Part shown: positions 15,511 through 20,686 of the stretch, piece after piece
How positions within the stretch are numbered: position 1 is the first letter of the stretch
Layout: the number at the start of each line of letters is the position of its first letter
Made by a program: the position numbers and the translations under genes
Assembly (NCBI GenBank): GCA_963624975.1
Contig: CAVFRF010000039.1
Coordinates: forward strand, 1 to 20,686
From: CAVLCC01 sp963624975
GTDB taxonomy: Bacteria; Actinomycetota; Coriobacteriia; Coriobacteriales; CADBOM01
Direction: 5' to 3'
DNA length: 20,686 nucleotides
The notes under the pieces: model-generated
Told to the model about the DNA's origin: nothing
The model's input: the letters and a program-made list of their open reading frames with translations, nothing else
Databases searched by the model: none

Positions 15511-16551
15511 TCACGCCTCCCCCGTGTTGACTCCGAGTATCCTGCGCACCGCCAGAATCCCCAGCGTTTCCAGCGCGACTGCCACCACGAACAACGCGAT
15601 GCCAGAGCCGGAGCCGAAGAACCCGTCGATGTAGTCGTGGTCTATCGCGCCCATGAGCAGGAACAGCACGACGGGCAAGATGGACACGATCTTGGCCGAG
15701 AGCCTGGCCTGCGATGTCTTGACCTCGAGGAACCGCTTCATCTCGATGGAATCGGAAACGTTCCTCGCAGCGTGGAACAGGAGGGGCTTGAGCGCCCCGC
15801 CCGTGCGCTGCTGGATTTCGAGCGCCACCGCCACGAAGGCCATCGACCTCGTGTCCGACGACATTCGCAGATGCTCGAGCGCCTCCTCGGCCGAAGCTCC
15901 CGCCTTCATGTCGGCAGATACCCTGCCCAGCTTCTCGCCCAGAGGGCCGGGGATTTCCAGCCCCGCCTGCTCGAACGCCTGCATGAGCGAAAGCCCCGAC
16001 TCGTAGTACACGCCTATGGCGTTGAGCGCATCCGGGAGCGCCTCGGCAACCGATTCCCTCATGGCTTCCTGTCTCCTGGCGGCGATCGTTACGATGAGCC
16101 ACGCAACCCCCGCACTTGCGACCAGCGCGAAAGCCAGCGACCCCGTGGCCAACCACAGCAGGAGAACATGAGCTGCAAGATAGGCGATGCCGCATTCGCA
16201 TACCGTCGAACGCGATGCGGCCATCCCGCGAGAGCGCAGCGCGAACTCGACGGCATCGACGCTGCGCACGACGGGTGCGAAGCGCAGCAGCCTGCAGGCA
16301 ACACCCGATAGCGGCGCTATGCCCTCTTCGAGCAGCATCTCGACCACGGCTCTGACGCGGCCGGCAAATCTAGCCATTAGACTGCCGCCAGCCTCGTCGC
16401 CATCATCTCGCGATCGTCCACGAAGACGCAGCTTCATGTCGATGCTGCTGGATATGCCGTCCAGCCAGTCGAACACGACCGGCGCGACCAAGCCCACGCC
16501 CACGCCGTATACGACTATGCTGGCTGCTCCAGCAACAGCTTGGATTTCCAT
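15511..16551 (-). CDS. tadB: Tad pilus inner-membrane platform protein TadB
   Basis: Protein of 346 residues. It has an N-terminal membrane helix at about 8-27, a paired helix region around 150-190 (AYLAAHVLLLWLA... VAWLIVTIAA), a T2SSF cytoplasmic bundle beginning ALPDALNAIGVYYESGLSLM, and two C-terminal helices (IVSILPVVLFLLMGAI and ALFVVAVALETLGILAV). This order is typical of TadB, which pairs with TadC as the assembly platform for Flp pili. ATG 16551 has AGGAGG upstream within the end of tadA, and the genes overlap by 37 bases. The stop TGA is three bases from the tadC start. Confidence 0.9.
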   Translation of the reverse strand: MEIQAVAGAASIVVYGVGVGLVAPVVFDWLDGISSSIDMKLRLRGRSRDDGDEAGGSLMARFAGRVRAVVEMLLEEGIAPLSGVACRLLRFAPVVRSVDAVEFALRSRGMAASRSTVCECGIAYLAAHVLLLWLATGSLAFALVASAGVAWLIVTIAARRQEAMRESVAEALPDALNAIGVYYESGLSLMQAFEQAGLEIPGPLGEKLGRVSADMKAGASAEEALEHLRMSSDTRSMAFVAVALEIQQRTGGALKPLLFHAARNVSDSIEMKRFLEVKTSQARLSAKIVSILPVVLFLLMGAIDHDYIDGFFGSGSGIALFVVAVALETLGILAVRRILGVNTGEA

Positions 16552-17837
16552 GTCTCCACCTCCTCTACGGGCAAGGCGCCATGCGGTGCAAGGTCGTCGA
16601 GCCACCCGGGGCAGCGCCATGTGTAGCGCCCGGCAGATTCGTCCCATCTGGTGCACGGCACCAGCTCAACTCCGCCGTTGCGACCCCTGCCGCATTCCGA
16701 AACCTCCACCACCTTGCGGCTTCCATCGGCGCATCTCTGCAGATGTACCACGATGTCGAGAGCCGAGGCGATCTGGTCTTCCACCACGTCTTTCGAGATG
16801 TTCATGCCGAACCTCACCATGGTTATGAGCCTGCCGGCCACTTCTCGCGTGGAGTTGGCATGCAGCGTGGTAAGCGAGCCATCGTGCCCCGTGTTCATGG
16901 CCTGCAGCATGTCGAGAGCCTCGGGGCCTCGGCACTCTCCAACCACGATCCTGTCGGGGCGCATTCGCAAGGCGTTGGTCACGAGGTCGCGAATGCTCAC
17001 CTCGCCCTTGCCCTCGGTGTTGCGCGGACGCGACTCCAGCCTCACCACATGCGGATGCGAGTCGAACCTCAGCTCGGCAGAGTCCTCGATCGTGACGATG
17101 CGCTCGTCCGGCGAAATCTCGCCCGAAAGCGCATTTAGGAACGTGGTCTTGCCGCTGCCCGTGCCTCCCGACACCGCGATGTTCTTCCTGCAGCGCACGG
17201 CCCACCTCAGCATCGTGGCCAGCTGGGCATCCAGCGTCTTGCGCGCCACCATCTCGTCGAGGGTGAACATCTTGCGCCCGAACTTCCTGATGGTGATATA
17301 CGGTCCGTCGAGGGCAATCGGGTGCACCACGATGTTGGCCCTATGCCCGCCCGGAAGCCTCGCGCTCACCATGGGGCTAAGTTCGTCGACCCTGCGTCCC
17401 ACGGGTCCCAGGATCCTGTCGATCACGGTGCGCATCTGCCCAACGTCGTCGAAATGGATGCCGCTTCGGTAGAGCCTGCCCTCCTTCTCGTAGAACACGT
17501 CGAATGGCCCGTTGACCATGACCTCCGTTACTTCCGGATCGTCCATCAGAGGCTGCAGCGGACCCAGCCCCAGCACGAGGTCGAGGACCTCGCCGGAGAC
17601 CTTCATCTTGGAATCTGCGTCCATCCCCCTGAACTCGCCACCGCGCAACGCCATATCGAGAGCGCCGCGCACCTCGCGTGATGCCCGCTCGATGTCGTCG
17701 CTGGCAAGCGACGCGATCTTCTCGCTAGACATCTCTGCGAAGAGGGCGTCTTTGAGGCTCTCGCGTACAGCTTTTCCCGTATCGGGGGCATCGTCGAGCG
17801 AACCCCTGGCGTTCTCGACTCTATCCAGCAGCGACAT
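16515..17837 (-). CDS. tadA: Tad pilus assembly ATPase TadA/CpaF
   Basis: Cytoplasmic hexameric secretion ATPase of 440 residues powering Flp pilus assembly. The N-terminal domain contains LGPLQPLMDDPEVTEVMVNG, typical of CpaF. Walker A is GGTGSGKT at 224-231 (Lys230), TIEDSAELRF gives the Asp box, and RIVVGECRGPEALDMLQAMN plus GSLTTLHANS supply the Walker B and His-box regions. Length matches the family. I chose ATG 17837, nine bases after AAAGG; GTG 17843 is possible. The start overlaps the end of the TadZ-like gene by 17 bases. Confidence 0.95.
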   Translation of the reverse strand: MSLLDRVENARGSLDDAPDTGKAVRESLKDALFAEMSSEKIASLASDDIERASREVRGALDMALRGGEFRGMDADSKMKVSGEVLDLVLGLGPLQPLMDDPEVTEVMVNGPFDVFYEKEGRLYRSGIHFDDVGQMRTVIDRILGPVGRRVDELSPMVSARLPGGHRANIVVHPIALDGPYITIRKFGRKMFTLDEMVARKTLDAQLATMLRWAVRCRKNIAVSGGTGSGKTTFLNALSGEISPDERIVTIEDSAELRFDSHPHVVRLESRPRNTEGKGEVSIRDLVTNALRMRPDRIVVGECRGPEALDMLQAMNTGHDGSLTTLHANSTREVAGRLITMVRFGMNISKDVVEDQIASALDIVVHLQRCADGSRKVVEVSECGRGRNGGVELVPCTRWDESAGRYTWRCPGWLDDLAPHGALPVEEVETWKSKLLLEQPA

Positions 17838-19092
17838 AGCCACCTGCCTTTCTGCCGAACAGCCACTTCTTGGAAGGCCGCTCAGCCTGGCTCGCTCCCT
17901 CTCTTAGCTGCAATCCCAGCTTTGCCGCGATCCTCTCGAAGGCGAGATTCGACGACTCGACGATGGGGTTGCCCGACTCCAGCAGAGACGATGGAATCCC
18001 CAGCGACAGCGCCTCCTCGATCTGCTCTCCCCCATCTGCAAGCGTGAGTATCGATTCGGGATCCACCGAAAGCGACGCGGCGAAGTCGTGGATGCCGATG
18101 CGCCCGGAGCGCGAGTAGCAGTTGACCACGTAGAACATCTTCGAAGACGGCGCGCCGAGCCTCAGGCACAGGTCCTTCGCAGACCTGCCCCCTCTCACCG
18201 AAGTGGTGTTCTGGCTGGCAACCAGCACAATCGCATCGCACCATCCCACGAGGTCGGCATGCAGGTCGGACCACGATGTGGACGTGTTGACCACCACCAG
18301 GTCGAAGGCCCTGCGGCACTCTACCAGCAGCTGCCGCATCCCATAGGCCAGCTCTTCCGAGTACTCGGGCTTCTCCATCGAATACAGAACCGGCACTGTG
18401 CCCGGCTCGATGCCGCTCAGGTCGGGAACCCGCATGCCCATGCCAAACCCCATCGTGGTGAACATGCCGTCGCGCTCGCATAGGAAGCCAAGGTCGCCGA
18501 ACTGAAGGTCGGCATCTACGACCGCGCAGCTCACCCCATGCGCGACGGCACTCAACGCCAACATGACGCACACGGTGGACTTGCCCGCACCGCCCCTTCC
18601 AGATGCCACGCAGACGCACGCTCCCAGCCCCTCTTCGTCTTCCGCGATGGCACCGGCCTGCAAACTATTCGCAGCAGCTGGATCGGGAACGGCACGTCCG
18701 CTCGTCTCTTCCCCCGGCAGGGCTATCCCGAATCTGGCCTTAAGAGTCGCGCCATCCATAGAGCCGTCCACGCCCACGCGCGCAGCGTTGTCGGAAAGCG
18801 ACAGCCCCCAGTCGCTGCTCAGCGAGAACACCTTCCTATCGGGGCAGTCTTTCTTGATGGCGGCGATGAGGTTGAGCGGATCCACGTCGTCGATGCTCCC
18901 GCCCACCACGGCAACCCGCTCCGGCAGCTCCTTGGCCATGAGGCTGCGAAACGCCTCTCCCGAGCTGCACTTCACGACGTCGCCCCTGGCTTCGGCAACA
19001 TCGAAGCCGCAGATTCCCGCCTTGCCAAGCTCATCTGCACAAGCGCATGCCGACGCTCGCAACCCGGCACGTTCCATCGTTCGCGCGCTCAT
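17821..19092 (-). CDS. tadZ: TadZ/CpaE-like MinD-family ATPase
   Basis: Protein of 423 residues expected to place the Tad machinery in the cell. Residues 1-130 form a receiver-like domain without an obvious phosphorylation set (VAVVGGSIDDVDPLNLIAAI). A linker follows, then a MinD/ParA-type ATPase domain with deviant Walker A GRGGAGKST at 165-173 (Lys171) and CAVVDADLQFGDLGFL, characteristic of CpaE/TadZ. The C-terminal part ends with a basic KKWLFGRK stretch that could touch membrane. ATG 19092 overlaps the cpaB stop (ATGA) and has AGAAGAGG about seven bases upstream. The tadA start lies inside its 3' end. Confidence 0.9.
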   Translation of the reverse strand: MSARTMERAGLRASACACADELGKAGICGFDVAEARGDVVKCSSGEAFRSLMAKELPERVAVVGGSIDDVDPLNLIAAIKKDCPDRKVFSLSSDWGLSLSDNAARVGVDGSMDGATLKARFGIALPGEETSGRAVPDPAAANSLQAGAIAEDEEGLGACVCVASGRGGAGKSTVCVMLALSAVAHGVSCAVVDADLQFGDLGFLCERDGMFTTMGFGMGMRVPDLSGIEPGTVPVLYSMEKPEYSEELAYGMRQLLVECRRAFDLVVVNTSTSWSDLHADLVGWCDAIVLVASQNTTSVRGGRSAKDLCLRLGAPSSKMFYVVNCYSRSGRIGIHDFAASLSVDPESILTLADGGEQIEEALSLGIPSSLLESGNPIVESSNLAFERIAAKLGLQLREGASQAERPSKKWLFGRKAGGYVAAG

Positions 19093-19811
19093 CGCGAGGC
19101 CTCTTCTGCAGAAGCCGACTCGCTATCGGCAGAATCGGCCTCCGAGCTACCCGGCAGCGCGAAGTACAGATTCCCCGACTTGGAAGATGCGATGAGCTGC
19201 TCCACAGATTCGGGCGTGACGGCCAACGTGACCCACGTTACCGAAGCCTTGGAGCTGGAGCTGCCGAACGTGCTGGATGAGCTCTCGGATCCCGCACCCG
19301 CGCTGGAGGTCTCCAGCACGAGGATGCTCTCGCCTATGAGCGAGACGCCGCTGCCCACCGCGTACACGTTCACCGTGTCGCCGGGCTTGAGCGCCCCTCC
19401 CACCGACTGCACGTCTTGCGAGGGAACGCTCACGGCACATAGCCCGTCGGGCACCACGATGTCCTGCTGCGGGCTGCCGACCTTGGCGGCCGAAATGGGT
19501 TCGTTGGAAAGTATTGGCTGCTGCGCCGTCTGGCCCACGACATCGCGCACGTCCATCGCAGCATCCTGGGGCAGCAGGTCGGCCACCCAGGTTCTCAGCT
19601 CCACATCTTGCTGCGAGATGGTCTGGCCCTGCGATATGTCGCGCGTGGCCACGCACACCTGCACGACCTCGCCGCCATACTCGCGTATCGCGTCTTCCCT
19701 ATACGAAAGCGCCTCGGCGCGTGCATCCGACAGATACACCGCCATCAGAATCGATGCCAGCAGGCCGCAGGCGATTCCCACGGCGAGCCTCTTGTCCATT
19801 TTGAGCTTCAT
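19089..19811 (-). CDS. cpaB: Flp pilus assembly protein CpaB/RcpC
   Basis: First gene of the tad operon; 240 residues. A basic N terminus and one membrane helix at about 9-27 anchor it. A SAF-type domain follows at about 51-112 (VCVATRDISQGQTISQQDVE, NEPISAAKVG), then the CpaB core with VPDGLCAVSVP and LKPGDTVNVYAV. The C-terminal tail is Ser/Glu/Ala-rich. In monoderm bacteria CpaB is thought to sit on the outer face and may bind cell wall. The start at ATG 19811 has GGGAG six bases upstream; two earlier in-frame ATGs (19817, 19862) lack a better site. It is preceded by the repeat-bearing control region. Confidence 0.9.
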   Translation of the reverse strand: MKLKMDKRLAVGIACGLLASILMAVYLSDARAEALSYREDAIREYGGEVVQVCVATRDISQGQTISQQDVELRTWVADLLPQDAAMDVRDVVGQTAQQPILSNEPISAAKVGSPQQDIVVPDGLCAVSVPSQDVQSVGGALKPGDTVNVYAVGSGVSLIGESILVLETSSAGAGSESSSSTFGSSSSKASVTWVTLAVTPESVEQLIASSKSGNLYFALPGSSEADSADSESASAEEASR

Positions 19812-19850
19812 CGTCATCTCCCACACGTCGAAGGATTTTGAGGTGAAGCC

Positions 19851-19856
19851 ATTGTG
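19851..19856 (-). promoter_or_regulatory. Candidate -10 of the tad operon promoter
   Basis: On the minus strand CACAAT lies about 40 bases upstream of the cpaB start. No good -35 hexamer is seen; its place is taken by the repeat array, as expected for an activator-dependent promoter. Weak evidence by itself. Confidence 0.35.
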
Positions 19857-19861
19857 GCGCA

Positions 19862-19928
19862 CGAATCTTACCGAAATGTATAACGAATTCTTACCAAATT
19901 CTTACCAAATTCCAAACGAATTCTTACC
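19862..19928. repeat. 11-bp-period direct repeat array (putative operator)
   Basis: Plus-strand AATTCTTACC occurs at 19886-19895, 19897-19906 and 19919-19928. The in-phase slot 19908 holds a degenerate AATTCCAAAC, and slot 19875 holds AATGTATAAC. A further AATCTTACC at 19864-19872 is close but one base out of phase. The period is exactly 11 bp, so each copy faces the same side of the helix. It lies between divergent cpaB and the XRE gene. OmpR/PhoB-family response regulators typically bind tandem direct repeats with this period; the regulator here is unknown. Confidence 0.75.
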
Positions 19929-19988
19929 GCTTCGAAGGTCTCGGAGAACTCTTTCAGGTTTGTGCGACAACGACAGATTTCAAGAAAG

Positions 19989-19997
19989 TGCTAAAAT
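19989..19997 (+). promoter_or_regulatory. Extended -10 promoter for the XRE gene
   Basis: TGCTAAAAT is an extended -10 element (TG, one base, then TAAAAT). It lies 41 bases before the XRE start, with no good -35, as such promoters allow. An imperfect inverted sequence TTGTGCGACAA at 19960-19970 lies just upstream and could be an operator, perhaps for autoregulation. Confidence 0.5.
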
Positions 19998-20038
19998 ACG
20001 AGTATTAGTCCTCTGAATCACAAGAAAATTACCAATAT

Positions 20039-20374
20039 ATGAGTAATCTTGGAAAGCTCACGCGACTCATCTCCCCCGAAGCGTCAGCGCAGGAAATCGC
20101 TACGCGCGAGAAACAGCTCAGGCGCAAGTCGGGCATCACGCAGAAAGACCTCGCAAGCCGCAGCGGCGTGGCGCTCGGCTCGATTCGCAGGTTCGAGCAG
20201 ACCGGCCAGATTTCGCTGGAATCGCTGGTGCGCATATGCAGGGCCCTCGACTGCGAGAGCCAGCTCGACTCTCTCTTCGCCAAGCCCGCCTATCGTTCGA
20301 TACAGGAGGTAATCGATGAGCAACGTTTGAATAGCGCAGGCACCTCGAAGAGAATCACAAGAAGAAACCAATAG
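20039..20374 (+). CDS. HipB-like XRE-family helix-turn-helix protein
   Basis: DNA-binding protein of 111 residues. The XRE helix-turn-helix spans about 20-80: REKQLRRKSGITQKDLASRS, then GVALGSIRRFEQTGQISLES and a closing helix RICRALDCESQLDSLF. The sequence and the short tail AYRSIQEVIDEQ resemble HipB-type antitoxins that precede hipA. The final residues (about 96-111, NSAGTSKRITRRNQ) look like readthrough of former non-coding or hipA sequence. ATG 20039 has only a weak upstream purine run. HipB proteins normally repress their own operon and neutralise the HipA kinase; here no intact hipA follows, so it may now act alone as a repressor. Confidence 0.8.
   Translation: MSNLGKLTRLISPEASAQEIATREKQLRRKSGITQKDLASRSGVALGSIRRFEQTGQISLESLVRICRALDCESQLDSLFAKPAYRSIQEVIDEQRLNSAGTSKRITRRNQ
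20304..20330 (+). pseudogene. Scar of a hipA start
   Basis: AGGAGGT at 20304-20310 is followed five bases later by ATG 20316, the classic overlap position of hipA after hipB. The frame reads Met-Ser-Asn-Val and stops at TGA 20328-20330. I interpret this as the start of a hipA gene otherwise deleted or decayed. It could also be a chance match within the codons for Gln-Glu-Val. Confidence 0.4.
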
Positions 20375-20686
20375 ACTCGTAGAAGCCATGTGAGAATGGC
20401 AGTGGGACTTCCGAACGAAGAGGCCCGCAAGGTTGCGAAGGCAATCGAGAAGAGATGCGAGAAGCTGCTGAACGACCTCGACCTCAACAGCGACTGAGGC
20501 GCCAGGTGCCAGCGTGGGGTGTGTCTGAACGGCTACGGCGGCACCGTGCTCAACAACTGCGTGGGCGGCATGAACATCGACACCGTGAAGACCGCCAGAA
20601 AACTAGCTACACTCTACCAAGTTTTACGCGATTTCCTGCACTTTTCCTGCTTGCAGAGAACGCTTCACGTCGATGACCCTCTGGTT
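20375..20686. other. Decayed region without an intact gene
   Basis: No complete gene is visible. A 33-codon frame at 20396-20497 reads MAVGLPNEEARKVAKAIEKR then CEKLLNDLDLNSD, an amphipathic helix that could be the tail of a lost protein, perhaps HipA. After its stop the same frame stays open to the window edge (includes GYGGTVLNNCVGGMNIDTVK), with no good start. The sequence becomes A+T-richer from about 20590. These look like fragments left by deletion. Confidence 0.4.

Noticed and set aside
19862..19928. Repeat array as a CRISPR or plasmid-type replication iteron
   Set aside because: The unit is only 11 bp with no spacers, and no cas or rep gene is near; an operator fits better.
18538..20016. 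Plus-strand frame of 492 codons opposite tadZ and cpaB
   Set aside because: No domain signal and it crosses the tad control region; both opposite genes are well supported.

Overview
The window is GC-rich, densely coded bacterial chromosome. It looks like an anaerobic actinomycete of the class Coriobacteriia (Eggerthellaceae-like). The reasons are strong G/C third positions, a Tad pilus locus with no outer-membrane secretin gene, and a tetrahydrofolate one-carbon block of the kind found in acetogenic or O-demethylating anaerobes. The taxonomic call is inference; no rRNA or marker gene is present.

Layout. Positions 1-421 (minus strand) hold the start of a DEDDh 3'-5' exonuclease gene that runs off the left edge and appears to carry a one-base frameshift. 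Positions 663-3311 encode a PMCA-like P-type cation (calcium) ATPase, 3388-4260 a patatin-like acyl hydrolase, and 4310-5053 an unrecognised tail-anchored protein. Positions 5220-9299 form the one-carbon block: formate-THF ligase (fhs), methenyl-THF cyclohydrolase (fchA), a FolD-family methylene-THF dehydrogenase that seems to have lost its cyclohydrolase residues, and an AcsE/MtgA-type methyltetrahydrofolate methyltransferase. Together these interconvert formate, methenyl-, methylene- and methyl-THF, except for the methylene-THF reductase step, whose gene is not here. A strong hairpin terminator at 9338-9367 closes this block.

From 19811 down to 9429 (minus strand) runs one compact Tad/Flp pilus operon of thirteen genes: cpaB, tadZ, tadA, tadB, tadC, flp, a small membrane-anchored protein, two TadE-like pseudopilins, a large TadG-like protein, a third TadE-like pseudopilin, a DUF192 protein and a zinc-ribbon/FHA protein. 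Most junctions overlap or are under about 20 bp. The Flp and all three TadE-like reading frames carry the same G|QxxxE processing signature. Prepilin peptidase is not in the window. Upstream of cpaB lies an A+T-rich array of direct repeats with an 11-bp period, the layout typical of OmpR/PhoB-family operators.

The right end holds a HipB-like XRE antitoxin gene (20039-20374). Inside its 3' end is a strong ribosome binding site and ATG that open a frame closing after four codons, which looks like the scar of a lost hipA toxin gene. The last roughly 310 bases have no intact gene.

I found no CRISPR array, tRNA, rRNA, insertion sequence or convincing wholly new system. The most testable oddities are the FolD active-site changes beside fchA, the 11-bp repeat array controlling the tad operon, the leaderless start of one pseudopilin, the Ada-like Cys/His motif in the TadG-like protein, and the decayed hipBA.
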